This document shows, piece after piece, positions 33,594 to 42,362 of a stretch of DNA of 64,000 nucleotides (the first letter of the stretch is position 1; each line of letters starts with the position of its first letter). The DNA is taken from assembly GCF_003865135.1 (NCBI RefSeq), contig NZ_BHZC01000001.1:1488001-1552000 (forward strand), read 5' to 3'. Position numbers and translations under genes: made by a program. Under the pieces are notes generated by a model. It worked only from the letters and a program-made list of their open reading frames with translations. It was not told the DNA's origin and did no database searches. Source of the DNA: Streptomyces chrestomyceticus JCM 4735. Lineage in GTDB: Bacteria > Actinomycetota > Actinomycetes > Streptomycetales > Streptomycetaceae.

Positions 33594-33968
33594 TCACGCC
33601 GGGGACATCACCTCGTACAGGTTCCCGGCGTCGTCCTCGAAGAACAGGCCGCGCGGGCACAGCGGGTGGTCGGTGCGGCCGTTGTCCGGGTGGGCGGGTT
33701 CGCTGCCGTAGGGAATTCCGGCTTCCTGTACACGGGCGAGGATCGCGTCGAAGGTGCCCGGGTCCACGTCGAACGCGAGGTGGTGGCCCTCCGGTTCCGG
33801 CACGGCCATGAAGTCGAGGGTCAGCTCGTCGTTGACGCGGACGGGCGCGAAGTGCCCGTGGCGGCCGGCCGGCGGCAGTTCCTCCAGCCCCATGACCGAG
33901 GCGAAGAACCGGGCCGCCGCGCGGTGGTCGGCGGCGGGCACGATGGTGTGGTTGAGCGTGACGGGCAC
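33594..33968 (-). CDS. VOC family protein under a palindromic operator
   Basis: About 124 residues from the GTG at 33968, which follows GGGGGAG. A GTG at 34001 would add eleven residues but places the start against the palindrome at 34005-34026, so I prefer the inner start. The fold is a glyoxalase-type domain: LNHTIVPAADHRAAARFFAS, DELTLDFMAVPEPEGHHLAF, FDAILARVQEAGIPYG and HPLCPRGLFFEDDAGNLYEV. Two metal-type histidine/glutamate positions (LNH, HHL, YEV) are kept, so it may be a metal-dependent enzyme. It is downstream of the LysR gene on the same strand and convergent with meaB. Confidence 0.85.
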   Translation of the reverse strand: MPVTLNHTIVPAADHRAAARFFASVMGLEELPPAGRHGHFAPVRVNDELTLDFMAVPEPEGHHLAFDVDPGTFDAILARVQEAGIPYGSEPAHPDNGRTDHPLCPRGLFFEDDAGNLYEVMSPA

Positions 33969-34004
33969 GGGTGCTCCCCCAAGGGTCGACGAGGCGACCA
34001 CCGT

Positions 34005-34026
34005 ACGGAGTGAGTACTCACTCCGT
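34005..34026. promoter_or_regulatory. Perfect 22-bp palindrome, TetR-type operator candidate
   Basis: ACGGAGTGAGT is followed directly by its exact reverse complement, with no mismatch. The core GAGTGAGTACTCACTC is a common TetR-family operator form. It lies 36 nt before the preferred VOC start and ends on the first base of the LysR stop codon. Confidence 0.7.
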
Positions 34027-34919
34027 CAATGGTCCGCCCGGCCCCGCCGTGCGAAGTGCGCGACGGCCGCCGCCGCGAAGTGCCGTTCCGCCGTGGAGAC
34101 ATAGGTGTCCGCGCGCCGCACCAGGCTGAGGGTGCGGCGGCAGTCCGGGACGTCCAGGCGCAGCCAGCGGACCGGCGCTTCGGGTGACTCGTTACGGGCC
34201 AGCGCCGGGATGAGCCCGATGCCCAGTCCGGCGCCGATCAGGAACTGCGTCGCGGCCGGCTCGTCGCCCTCGCAGGTGATGACGGGGGTACGGCCCGCCT
34301 GGGCGAACAGCCGGTCCAGCAGCTCGCGTTGCCAGTGCCCGGCGCGCGTGGTGACGAACGGCTCGTCCATCACGTCCTCCAGCCGGACCCGCCCCCGCCC
34401 GGCCAGCGGATGCCCGACCGGGACGGCCAGCAGCACGTCCTCCTCCATCAGCACCACCGAACGCAGCCCGGCCCCGCGCAACGGCTGCGAGGCGACACAG
34501 AAGTCGACCTCACGCGCCGCGAGCTGACGTTGCATCACGGCGGCCGTCGACTGGTGCAGACGCATCTCGACACCGGGGTGCGCGGCCCGGAAGGCCGAGA
34601 GCAGCGAGGAGAGCGTCAGCAGCGTCTCGGCGGCGACCGCGACCCGCCCCTGGTCCAGGCCCACCGCATCGGCCGCCTCGCGCCGCGCGTCGTCCAGTTC
34701 GCCGAGCGCCCGCTCTACGCGGCGCAGGAAGGCCGCGCCGTGCCGGTTGAGGCGGATCGAGCGTCCCTGCCGGTCGAAGAGCAGCACCCCGAGATCGGCC
34801 TCCAGCCGGGCGATCGTCCGGCTGACCGCAGGCTGCGCGACCTGCAGTTCGGCGGCGGCCCGGCTGATGTGCTCGTGCCGGGCCACCACCCGGAACGTCC
34901 GCAGGGCCGGCAGGTCCAC
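34026..34919 (-). CDS. LysR family transcriptional regulator
   Basis: A 297-residue LysR-type regulator starting at ATG 34919. The winged helix (residues 1-60) reads MDLPALRTFRVVARHEHISR, AAAELQVAQPAVSRTIARLE and LGVLLFDRQGRSIRLNRHG. The effector domain includes GRVAVAAETLLTLSSLLSAF, LLAVPVGHPLAGRGRV and FLIGAGLGIGLIPALARNE. It sits 13 nt downstream of the SDR gene on the same strand, so it is likely part of the laccase-SDR-LysR transcription unit rather than divergent from its target as is more usual for LysR genes. Confidence 0.92.
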   Translation of the reverse strand: MDLPALRTFRVVARHEHISRAAAELQVAQPAVSRTIARLEADLGVLLFDRQGRSIRLNRHGAAFLRRVERALGELDDARREAADAVGLDQGRVAVAAETLLTLSSLLSAFRAAHPGVEMRLHQSTAAVMQRQLAAREVDFCVASQPLRGAGLRSVVLMEEDVLLAVPVGHPLAGRGRVRLEDVMDEPFVTTRAGHWQRELLDRLFAQAGRTPVITCEGDEPAATQFLIGAGLGIGLIPALARNESPEAPVRWLRLDVPDCRRTLSLVRRADTYVSTAERHFAAAAVAHFARRGRADH

Positions 34920-34932
34920 TCCGGTCTCCCGC

Positions 34933-35748
34933 TCAGATCGTCAGGCCGCCGTCGACGGGCAGGATCGCGCCCGTCACGTACGAGGCCCGGTCGCTGAGCA
35001 GCCAGGCGGCGGCCTGCGCCACCTCGTCGGGGGCGGCCGCGCGGCGCAGCGGGGTACGGGCCGTGAGCCGGTCGACCACGTCCGGTTCGCGGGCGGCCCA
35101 GTCCTCGATCATGGCGGTCATGGTGGTGCCGGGGGCGACGGCGTTGACGCGGATGCCCTGCGGGCCGTACTCGACGGCGGCGGTCTGGGTGAGGCTGTTC
35201 ACGGCCCGCTTGGAGGCGCCGTACAGGCTCATCCCGGCGGACGGCTTCAGGCTGCCGACGCTGCTGTTGTTCACGATGGCGCCGCTGCCCGCGGTGGCGG
35301 TGATCGCCCGTATCTCGGCGGCCATCGCCAGCCAGACACCCCGGTGGTTGACGGCGGTGATCCGGTCGAACTCCTCGACGGGGATCTCGGCGAGCGGGGC
35401 GTGCCCGATGCCCATGCCCGCGTTGTTGAACGCGCCGTCCAGGCGGCCGTGGCGCTCCACCGCCGTGTCCACCGCCCGCTGTACGGCGGCCGGGTCCGCC
35501 AGGTCCGCGACGACGTGGTCCGCGGTGCCGCCCGCGGCCCGTACCTCCTCGGTCACCGCGGCCAGCTCCGGCCCGGTCCGCGCGGTCAGTACGACCGCGG
35601 CCCCCTCCCGCGCGAACAGCCGTGCCGCGGCGGCGCCGATGCCGCGTCCCGCGCCGGTGATCAGCAGGACCTTGCCGTCCAGCAGGCCGCCGCCGGCCGC
35701 GCCGCGTTCCGTACCCGCACCCGTGCCCGTGCCCGTCGTCTCCGTCAT
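34933..35748 (-). CDS. Short-chain dehydrogenase/reductase
   Basis: A 271-residue SDR. I list ATG 35748; an in-frame ATG nine bases upstream is equally possible, and neither has a clear Shine-Dalgarno sequence. It has TGAGRGIGAAAARLF (cofactor loop), NNAGMGIGHAP, the catalytic serine in VNNSSVGSLKPS, and Y/K in YGASKRAVNSLTQTAAVEYG, ending SDRASYVTGAILPVDGGLTI. This is a classical NAD(P)-dependent SDR of the FabG-like/cyclohexanol dehydrogenase branch. The Gly/Thr-rich N-terminus is not conserved. It begins about 20 nt after the laccase stop, suggesting one operon (laccase, SDR, LysR). Confidence 0.92.
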   Translation of the reverse strand: MTETTGTGTGAGTERGAAGGGLLDGKVLLITGAGRGIGAAAARLFAREGAAVVLTARTGPELAAVTEEVRAAGGTADHVVADLADPAAVQRAVDTAVERHGRLDGAFNNAGMGIGHAPLAEIPVEEFDRITAVNHRGVWLAMAAEIRAITATAGSGAIVNNSSVGSLKPSAGMSLYGASKRAVNSLTQTAAVEYGPQGIRVNAVAPGTTMTAMIEDWAAREPDVVDRLTARTPLRRAAAPDEVAQAAAWLLSDRASYVTGAILPVDGGLTI

Positions 35749-35768
35749 GTCGATCATTGTGCAGGAGG

Positions 35769-36821
35769 TTACGACGGCGTCTCTCCGTGGCCTCCGTGGC
35801 CTCCGTGCCCGGCTTGACCGTGCTGTCCGCCCTGGCCATCGTGCCCGTCGTGCCCGGGGATCGTCCCGTCCGGCTTCGCGATCAGGAGCAGTCCGGCCAT
35901 CCCCATGTCGGAGTGGCTCTGGACGTGGCAGTGGTACATCCACGCGCCGGCGCCCACGCCCTCGCCCGCCAGGAACTGGAAGCCGAAGGAGTCGGCCGGG
36001 CCGGTGATCTTGTTGTCGATGACCCGGCTGGGGTCGTCCGGGCCCTCCAGGATGCCGGTGCGGTTGTCCGCCCAGCGGTGACCGTGCACGTGGAAGGTGT
36101 GGTAGTACTCGCCGTGGGTGATCGAGATGATCTCGACGCGCTCCCCCACCGTGGCCCGGAAGTCCGGCCCCTTCGGCAGGTTGTTGATCGTCATGTCGTT
36201 GAAGACGATGGTGAACTGCCGGTCGGGCAGCGGATCACCGGCCCGCCGTACGACCACCGGCCCGTACAGGCCCCGGCGGATGCCACCGGTGCCGTGCTCG
36301 GTGCCCACGACATGGTCGTGGTAGTGCCAGTAGCCCGCGCTGCCCGCCCGCCAGGTGCCGTCCGCGCGCCGGCCGGGGGCGTGGGTGCGCCAGGTGTACG
36401 TACGGGTGGCGCCCGGTTCCAGGTGGCTGCGGTTCATCCGGGTGCCGTCGCCGGCCACGTCGTAGTCGAGGCCGTGCACGTGCAGACTGGCCGCGGTCTT
36501 CAGGGTGTTCTCGCACTCGATGTGCAGCGTGTCGCCCTCGACCAGCTCGATCGCCGGGCCCGGTATGGTCGCCTTCCCCTTCTCCAGGCCGTAGCCGAGC
36601 TGTCCGCCCGGCAGTTCCTCGATGTAGAGCTTGAGGTGCTTGACCGCGCCCGCGGCGACCGCGGTACGGCGGGCCCGCGCCGGACGCCCGGCAGCCGCGG
36701 CCGGGGGCGCGGCCGGAGCCACGACCGGGGCTGCCGCCGTGCCGAGTGCGGCGACGGCGGCGCCCCCGGCGAGGAGACGGCGGTTGAAACGGCGCCTGGG
36801 GACGTCAAGTTCCTCGGTCAT
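35769..36821 (-). CDS. Two-domain small laccase (SLAC-type multicopper oxidase)
   Basis: A 350-residue enzyme starting at ATG 36821 behind GGGAG. The twin-arginine signal [12 protein letters not shown] (about 9-20) sends it out folded. Copper motifs are [32 protein letters not shown] and [13 protein letters not shown], matching Streptomyces coelicolor SLAC almost residue for residue (for example [16 protein letters not shown]). It should oxidise phenolic compounds outside the cell with oxygen as acceptor and work as a trimer. Unusual is the C-terminal Gly/His tail ([14 protein letters not shown] and GHGGHGGHG), longer than in SLAC, which may hold extra copper. It heads a likely operon with the SDR and LysR genes. 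Confidence 0.95.
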   Translation of the reverse strand: MTEELDVPRRRFNRRLLAGGAAVAALGTAAAPVVAPAAPPAAAAGRPARARRTAVAAGAVKHLKLYIEELPGGQLGYGLEKGKATIPGPAIELVEGDTLHIECENTLKTAASLHVHGLDYDVAGDGTRMNRSHLEPGATRTYTWRTHAPGRRADGTWRAGSAGYWHYHDHVVGTEHGTGGIRRGLYGPVVVRRAGDPLPDRQFTIVFNDMTINNLPKGPDFRATVGERVEIISITHGEYYHTFHVHGHRWADNRTGILEGPDDPSRVIDNKITGPADSFGFQFLAGEGVGAGAWMYHCHVQSHSDMGMAGLLLIAKPDGTIPGHDGHDGQGGQHGQAGHGGHGGHGETPS

Positions 36822-37024
36822 CGTGCTCCCACGGCAGGAGGAGTCGGGGCGGGGCGGCGGAGCGGGGCGCAGGGAATGCCAGGGACGGTAGCCGCACGGG
36901 CCCGGTTTATCCACACTCAGGACAAAGTTGGACGGCTTGCGGCCATAGCTCTTGGCGAGTCACCGAAAGGGGTCTAGCTTCATCGGCTGCTGCTGTCCGT
37001 GGCCACAGAGGGGCGGGTGCACCC

Positions 37025-39556
37025 GTGCGACGATTCCGGCACCACTTACCACGGCCGCTCCGCGCCTTGCCGCGCACCGGCCGCCACCGACCGCCGAAGA
37101 AGCGACCGCGCCCCGGGCGGTCCGCCGGACTCCCCGCGCTGGTGCTGGCCGTGACGGCCGCCCTGCTCGGCGGCGCGCCGGCGAACGCCTCCGGGCCGGG
37201 CGCCGGGCTGCGGCTGCCCACCCCGCCGGGCGGTGAGAACGTCCGCGTCCTGGTCTTCCACGCCTCGGCGGGCGCGGAGCCGCCCACCGTCGACGCGGGG
37301 ATCGAGGCCGTCGAGCGGATCGGCCGCCAGGGCCCGCCCGCCGAGCACTTCGCGGTCGACGCGACCGACGACGCGTCGGTCTTCACCGACCCGCGCCTCG
37401 GGACGTACAACGCGGTCGTCTTCCTGACCGGCGGCGGCGATCTGCTCGACCCCGAGCAGGAGGCGGGGCTGGAGAGCTATCTGGAGGCCGGGGGCGGGTT
37501 CGTCGGCATCCATGACGCGGCCCGCACCGAGCCGTACTCGGACTGGTTCACCGGCCTGATCGGCGCTCGGCCCGCGGCCACCGCGCCGAGCACGGCCCAG
37601 CGGGCCGTCGTGGAGACCGGCGACCGCCGCCATCCGGCCACCCGCGACCTTCCCGTCGAGTGGACGCGCCCGGACAAGTGGCTCAACTGGGCGACCAATC
37701 CCAGCGGTGCGGTGCACACCGTGGCCCGGGTACGGGAGAACACCTACCGGCCGGGACCCGGCGCCAACGGCTGGGACCACCCCGTCTCCTGGTGCCACGA
37801 CTACGACGGCGGCCGGTCGTTCTACACCGGCATGGGCGGCACGCCCGACAGCTTCCGTGAGGCCGACTTCCGTACGCATCTGCGCGGTGCGCTGCTGTGG
37901 ACCACCCGGCTGGCCCGCGCCGACTGCCAGGCCACCATCGCCTCGCACTACAAGGCCGAGCGCCTGACCGCCCCCAACCAGCCGGGCAAGTCGGACCAGA
38001 TCGGCGAACCGCACGGCCTGGTGACCGCCCAGGACGGCCGGGTCTTCTACATCGGCCGTGGCGGCGGCGACGCGAGCGCCCCGGTCGTCACCGACTGGAA
38101 CGACCCGGCCGTCGGCAAGGGCGAGGGCACCGTCCACGTCTGGGACCCGAAGACCGGCAAAGCCACCCTGGTCGGCACGGTGTCCGTCTTCGGCAACAAG
38201 GGCGGCGGCGACGAACTCGTCAAGAACGAGGAAGGGCTGCTGGGCATCGAACTGGACCCGGCCTTCCTCACCAACGGCTGGGTCTACCTGCACTACACCC
38301 CGCACTCCGGCGTCGACCGGTCCACACGCATGGCCGAGCGCCGCGTCTCCCGCTTCACGCTGGACCCCCGTACGAACAAGCTGGACCCGGCCTCGGAGAA
38401 GGTCCTGCTGAAGTGGCCGGTGCAGGTGCACAGTTGCTGCCACGCGGGCGGCGGCATGGCCTGGGACTCCAAGAACAACCTGTACATCGCCACAGGCGAC
38501 AACAACTCCTCGCGGTTCAGCGACGGTTACGCGGGCAACAACCCGCAGCCCACCTACAAGGGCGTCGCCTTCGCCGACGCGCGGCGCACCGCGGGCAACA
38601 CCAACAACCTCAACGGCAAGATCCTGCGCATCCACCCCGAGCCGGACGGCACGTACACCCTGCCGGAAGGCAACCTCTTCACCGGCAAGGAGCCGGACGA
38701 GGGCGGCGGCAAGACGCGCGGCGAGATCTATGTGATGGGCGTGCGCAACCCGTCGCGCATCTCGGTCGACAAGAAGACCGACACGCTGTACGCGGGCTGG
38801 GTCGGGCCGGACGCGACCGAGCCCAGCACCACCTGGGGCCCGGCGAAGTACGACACGTTCGCCGCGATCACCCACGCGGGCAACCGCGGCTGGCCGTACT
38901 GCATGGGCGACAACCAGCCGTACCGCGACCGCAATCTGCCCGACCCGTCGAAGCCGCTGGGCTGGTACGACTGCCGGCACCTCAAGAACGAGTCGCCGCA
39001 CAACGACGGCCTGGTCGCCGTCCCGCCCGCCGAGCCCAACAACGTCTGGTACGCGCCGCAGGGCGGCGGCCCCGACTTCCCGCGCGACGCTGAGGGCGTC
39101 CCCAGCTACAAGCTGTCCGAGCAGAAACTGCTGCTCCCCTGGCTCAAGGGCGGCGGCCAGGCCGCGATGGACGGCCCGGTCTTCCGCCACGACGCGGCCG
39201 CCACCGGCCCGGGTGCCTGGCCCGCCTACTGGGACGGCAAGTGGTTCGTCGGCGACTTCTACGACGGCGACCAGCCTCGGCACGCCCTGGTGATGGACCC
39301 GCGGACGGCGGGCTCCGGCGGTCTGCCCGCGCACGCGGAGAGCCTGGACAAGATCGTGCCGGTCGGCGTGAACGGCATCCGCAACCTCATGGGCTGGACG
39401 TTCGGGCCCGACGGCGCGCTGTACGTCCTCGACTACGGGCGCGGCTTCTTCACCTCGGACGCCAAGTCCGCGCTGTGGCGGGTGACCTACACGGGCGGCG
39501 AGCCCACCCCGCGCGCAGCGGAACTGGCCCGCCCGGGACGGGAGGCGGGACGATGA
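37025..39556 (+). CDS. Secreted ThuA-domain/PQQ-type sugar dehydrogenase fusion
   Basis: An 843-residue secreted protein starting at GTG 37025 behind GAGGGGCGGG. A long basic signal peptide ends near residue 58 (LLGGAPANASG). Residues about 70-300 are a ThuA (trehalose-utilisation, glutamine-amidotransferase-like) domain: VLVFHASAGAEPPTVDAGIE, AVVFLTGGGDLLDPEQEAGL, GFVGIHDAA and WDHPVSWCHDYDGGRSFYTG. From about 315 to the end is a glucose/sorbosone dehydrogenase-type propeller: EPHGLVTAQDGRVFYIGRGG, DELVKNEEGLLGIELDPAF, LNGKILRIHPEPDGTY and GWTFGPDGALYVLDYGRGFF. The combination suggests extracellular sugar oxidation. The stop overlaps the next start (ATGA), so it works with the following cupredoxin/DUF1080 protein. 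Confidence 0.88.
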   Translation: MRRFRHHLPRPLRALPRTGRHRPPKKRPRPGRSAGLPALVLAVTAALLGGAPANASGPGAGLRLPTPPGGENVRVLVFHASAGAEPPTVDAGIEAVERIGRQGPPAEHFAVDATDDASVFTDPRLGTYNAVVFLTGGGDLLDPEQEAGLESYLEAGGGFVGIHDAARTEPYSDWFTGLIGARPAATAPSTAQRAVVETGDRRHPATRDLPVEWTRPDKWLNWATNPSGAVHTVARVRENTYRPGPGANGWDHPVSWCHDYDGGRSFYTGMGGTPDSFREADFRTHLRGALLWTTRLARADCQATIASHYKAERLTAPNQPGKSDQIGEPHGLVTAQDGRVFYIGRGGGDASAPVVTDWNDPAVGKGEGTVHVWDPKTGKATLVGTVSVFGNKGGGDELVKNEEGLLGIELDPAFLTNGWVYLHYTPHSGVDRSTRMAERRVSRFTLDPRTNKLDPASEKVLLKWPVQVHSCCHAGGGMAWDSKNNLYIATGDNNSSRFSDGYAGNNPQPTYKGVAFADARRTAGNTNNLNGKILRIHPEPDGTYTLPEGNLFTGKEPDEGGGKTRGEIYVMGVRNPSRISVDKKTDTLYAGWVGPDATEPSTTWGPAKYDTFAAITHAGNRGWPYCMGDNQPYRDRNLPDPSKPLGWYDCRHLKNESPHNDGLVAVPPAEPNNVWYAPQGGGPDFPRDAEGVPSYKLSEQKLLLPWLKGGGQAAMDGPVFRHDAAATGPGAWPAYWDGKWFVGDFYDGDQPRHALVMDPRTAGSGGLPAHAESLDKIVPVGVNGIRNLMGWTFGPDGALYVLDYGRGFFTSDAKSALWRVTYTGGEPTPRAAELARPGREAGR

Positions 39557-41472
39557 CTCCACGGCGCAGATGGACGGTGCTGCTGACCGCGCTGCTGATG
39601 CTCGTCGGCCTGACGGTCACAGCGGCACACGGCCGTCCGCCCGCGCGGCCGACGGCGCCCGCTCCCCCGGCGGCGCAGCAGACCCTGACCTGGACCGCGG
39701 GCGACGACATCACCAAGTACACCACCGCCCCGACCACCGCCGTGGCCGGCCGGACCACCATCGTCTTCGAGAACAGTACGGCCACCGGCAACACCATGGG
39801 CATGCCGCACACCCTGACCTTCGACGTCTCCGACCCGCGGTACAACAACGACGTGCAGCTCAACATCATGGCCAACCCGGGCGACGCGCAGGGCGGCAAG
39901 TACACCACCGAGGTCACCCTGACCCCGGGCACCTACCGCTACCACTGCACCATCCCGGGCCACGAGCAGATGCAGGGCGTCCTGGTGGTCACGGCCGGCG
40001 GCGGCCCGGACACCACGCCGCCGGAGACCTCGGCGACGGTGGACGGCGTACGGAACGAGGCCGGCGCGTACGTCGGCGGGGCGACCGTCACGGTCGCCGC
40101 CTCGGACACCGGGTCCGGGGTCGCCACCGTCGAGTACGCGGTGGGCGGCGGGGCGTTCCAGCCGTACACCGCGCCGGTGCTGTTCCGCGAGCCCGGCACG
40201 TACCAGGTCCGCTACCGCGCCACCGACAAGGCCGGCAACACCGCCGCCGAGAAGTCGGCGGGGTTCACGGTCGTGGCACCACCCGGTGACACGGTGGCGC
40301 CACGGACCTCCGCGACCACCGAGGGGCAGCGCAACTCGGACGGCGAGTACCTCGGACGGGCCACGGTGACGGTCACCGCCACGGACGACGGGTCCGGCAT
40401 CGCCACGGTCGAGTACTCGCTCGACGGCGGACCGTTCCTCGCGTACACGGCGCCCGTCGTCGTGGACCGCACCGGCCGGCACACCGTCGCGCACCGCGCC
40501 ACCGACCGGGCGGGCAACACCTCCGAGGCGGTACGGGCGTCCTTCACCGTCGCGCCGGGCGGCGGGGTGCCCGCGCCGAACTGCCCCGAGTGGGACGAGC
40601 GGCGCACCGTCGTCGTCGGCACGGTCGACACCGGTGTGCCCAACCGCGTCACCCGCAACCGCTGCACCGTCAACGAACTGATCGAGGACGAGAAGGACTG
40701 GTCCTCCCGCGCCCTGTTCCTCAAGCACGTCAGGACGGTCACCGCCAGGCTGCTCGCGGACGGTGTGCTCGACGAGCGCGAGAGCCGGGCCGTCAACGCG
40801 GCCGCCGACGCCTCCGGGATCGGCACGCCCGGCCACCACACCGGCTACCGCGACCTGTTCGACGGGACGAAGGCGTCCTTCGACCGCTGGCGGCAGGTCG
40901 GCGGCGGCGCCTTCGGGCTGACCGCCGACGGCGCGATGACCAGCAGTTCCACGGTGCCGGGCATGGGGATGCTGTGGTTCCCGCGGCGGACGTACGACGA
41001 CTTCTCGCTGAAGCTGCGGTTCCGCGACGACGCGCCGGGCACCGGCAACGCCAACGGCGGGGTCTTCGTCCGCTTCCCGTCCGTGGACGACCACCCCGAG
41101 GAGCCCCGGCCGGAGTGGGTGGCGATCAAGTACGGGCACGAGATCCAGATCCTGGACCGGCCGGACGGTGACCTGTACAAGACGGGCTCGGTGTACGGGT
41201 TCGACCGGGTCGGGCTCGGCGGGGCGGGCGTCACGCCGAAGGGCACCTGGAACGACTACGAGATCCGGGTCGTGGGCCAGCACTACTCGGTCTTCCGCAA
41301 CGGTGTGCTGATCAACGAGTTCGACAACAGCGGCGGGCAGCGGTTCTTCCCGCCACGGGCGGACGATCCGGGGACCGACGGGCGCCGGTACGCCACGGGC
41401 TACCTCGGCCTCCAGGTGCACGGGACGGCCGACGTCATCTCCTACCGCGACGTCCGGATCAAGGAACTGTAG
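39553..41472 (+). CDS. Cupredoxin, Ig-like and DUF1080 (3-keto-disaccharide hydrolase-like) secreted protein
   Basis: A 639-residue secreted protein starting at ATG 39553, overlapping the upstream stop by four bases and preceded by GGGAGGCGG. After the signal (LLTALLMLVGLTVTAAHG), residues about 45-155 form a plastocyanin-like domain with GMPHTL and the copper loop YRYHCTIPGHEQMQG (H, C, H, M ligands). Two Ig-like/OmpL47-type repeats follow, each with GSGxATVEY and RATDxAGNT. A short bridging region (CTVNELIEDEKDWSSR) leads to a C-terminal DUF1080 domain (about 425-639): YRDLFDGTKASFDRWRQVGG, GGVFVRFPSVDDHPEE and WNDYEIRVVGQHYSVFRNG. DUF1080 proteins cleave 3-ketoglycosides. With the upstream dehydrogenase this looks like an extracellular oxidise-then-cleave sugar pathway (inference). 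Confidence 0.87.
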   Translation: MTPRRRWTVLLTALLMLVGLTVTAAHGRPPARPTAPAPPAAQQTLTWTAGDDITKYTTAPTTAVAGRTTIVFENSTATGNTMGMPHTLTFDVSDPRYNNDVQLNIMANPGDAQGGKYTTEVTLTPGTYRYHCTIPGHEQMQGVLVVTAGGGPDTTPPETSATVDGVRNEAGAYVGGATVTVAASDTGSGVATVEYAVGGGAFQPYTAPVLFREPGTYQVRYRATDKAGNTAAEKSAGFTVVAPPGDTVAPRTSATTEGQRNSDGEYLGRATVTVTATDDGSGIATVEYSLDGGPFLAYTAPVVVDRTGRHTVAHRATDRAGNTSEAVRASFTVAPGGGVPAPNCPEWDERRTVVVGTVDTGVPNRVTRNRCTVNELIEDEKDWSSRALFLKHVRTVTARLLADGVLDERESRAVNAAADASGIGTPGHHTGYRDLFDGTKASFDRWRQVGGGAFGLTADGAMTSSSTVPGMGMLWFPRRTYDDFSLKLRFRDDAPGTGNANGGVFVRFPSVDDHPEEPRPEWVAIKYGHEIQILDRPDGDLYKTGSVYGFDRVGLGGAGVTPKGTWNDYEIRVVGQHYSVFRNGVLINEFDNSGGQRFFPPRADDPGTDGRRYATGYLGLQVHGTADVISYRDVRIKEL

Positions 41473-41492
41473 GGCCGCGGGGGGCGGCCGTG

Positions 41493-41528
41493 GGCCGGGG
41501 CGGCGGGCGCGGGCCCGCCGCCCCGGCC
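41493..41528. terminator. Perfect 16-bp stem between convergent genes
   Basis: GGCCGGGGCGGCGGGC (41493-41508) and its exact complement (41513-41528) flank a four-base loop. It lies between the DUF1080 gene and the convergent LPMO gene. Very stable bidirectional terminator. Confidence 0.75.
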
Positions 41529-41533
41529 TGGCG

Positions 41534-42049
41534 TCAGCGTATGTTGACGTCGATGCAGGCGTAGAAGGCGTTGGCGGTGTCCGCCACGTTCCAGACGGCG
41601 AGGACCTTCTGCTTGCCCTTGATGCCCTGGAAGTTCACGTTGTGCGTGACGGTGGCCGGCGGCTTGGCGCCGTTGTCGTTGATCTCGGCGATCTTGCGGC
41701 TGCCGATGAAGTACTGCCAGGTGCTGGTGCGGTGCTGGGCCGTCAGCCGCCAGGTGAACGCCTGGGAGCTGCCCACCGAGGTGGCCTTCCAGCCCTTGCT
41801 GTCGTCGTCGAGGTCCCGGAACCGGGCGTTGCCGCCGCTGCAGCTCTTCAGGCCCTTGGGGCCCTCGACACTCTGCGGCTCCCACTTGATGTCTCCACAG
41901 GCGACGGTGCCCGCCGCGCACTGCGCCTGCCGGCTGGCCGGGGCGTTCACATAGCCGTGGGCGCTCGCCGAACTCGCGGGCAGGGTCACGACGAGGAGCG
42001 GGGCCAGCGCGGCGCCGACGGCCGTGGCGATCTTCCTCTTCTGGTGCAT
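41534..42049 (-). CDS. AA10 lytic polysaccharide monooxygenase (chitin-binding protein)
   Basis: A 171-residue secreted enzyme starting at ATG 42049. The signal peptide ends at ASA30, exposing His31 in HGYVNAPASRQ, the first ligand of the copper histidine brace. The second brace His is H106 in TWRLTAQHRTSTW. Family features KWEPQSVEGP, CSGGNARF and VWNVADTANAFYACIDV are present, with paired cysteines. It is a single-domain AA10 enzyme without an added carbohydrate-binding module, acting on chitin or cellulose with oxygen or peroxide. A DasR-like box lies about 190 nt upstream, indicating control by amino-sugar availability, as for other Streptomyces chitin genes. Confidence 0.93.
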   Translation of the reverse strand: MHQKRKIATAVGAALAPLLVVTLPASSASAHGYVNAPASRQAQCAAGTVACGDIKWEPQSVEGPKGLKSCSGGNARFRDLDDDSKGWKATSVGSSQAFTWRLTAQHRTSTWQYFIGSRKIAEINDNGAKPPATVTHNVNFQGIKGKQKVLAVWNVADTANAFYACIDVNIR

Positions 42050-42240
42050 GTCGACTCCTTCACGGTGGGGGCCCGGTGCGGGACGGACACGTACCGGCGC
42101 TGTCGCGCGGTGCGTCCGGTCCGTGCGGGCCCCGGCTGGTGGGGGTGGGGTGACGCGAAGGGGTGGTGCCGACGCGCGAGGACCGCGGCCGTCCCGGGTA
42201 CATGCCGACTACCTGGGGAAGGCCGGATTCCCGCCCGTCA

Positions 42241-42256
42241 ATTGGTCTAGACTTTA
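42241..42256. promoter_or_regulatory. DasR-responsive-element-like box upstream of the LPMO gene
   Basis: The 313-nt gap 42050-42362 holds the LPMO upstream region. Within it ATTGGTCTAGACTTTA contains the core TGGTCTAGAC of the dre consensus (A/C-TGGTCTAGACCA-type) and matches 11 of 16 positions, with the left half and centre nearly complete. Nothing else is evident in the gap apart from the LPMO ribosome-binding site GAAGGAGT. Confidence 0.65.
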
Positions 42257-42362
42257 CTGATTGGCAGGCCCCGGTCAAGGGGGCGGACATCAACTCGTGC
42301 CGCCCCAGGCGTCACTCACGCCCCACCGGCGGATGCCGCCGCACCCCGGCTCCCGCCGTCCC

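Noticed and set aside
37046..39562. An 838-codon antisense frame opposite the ThuA/sugar dehydrogenase gene
   Set aside because: Same reason; the plus-strand protein is clearly real, and the antisense product has no domain or start context.
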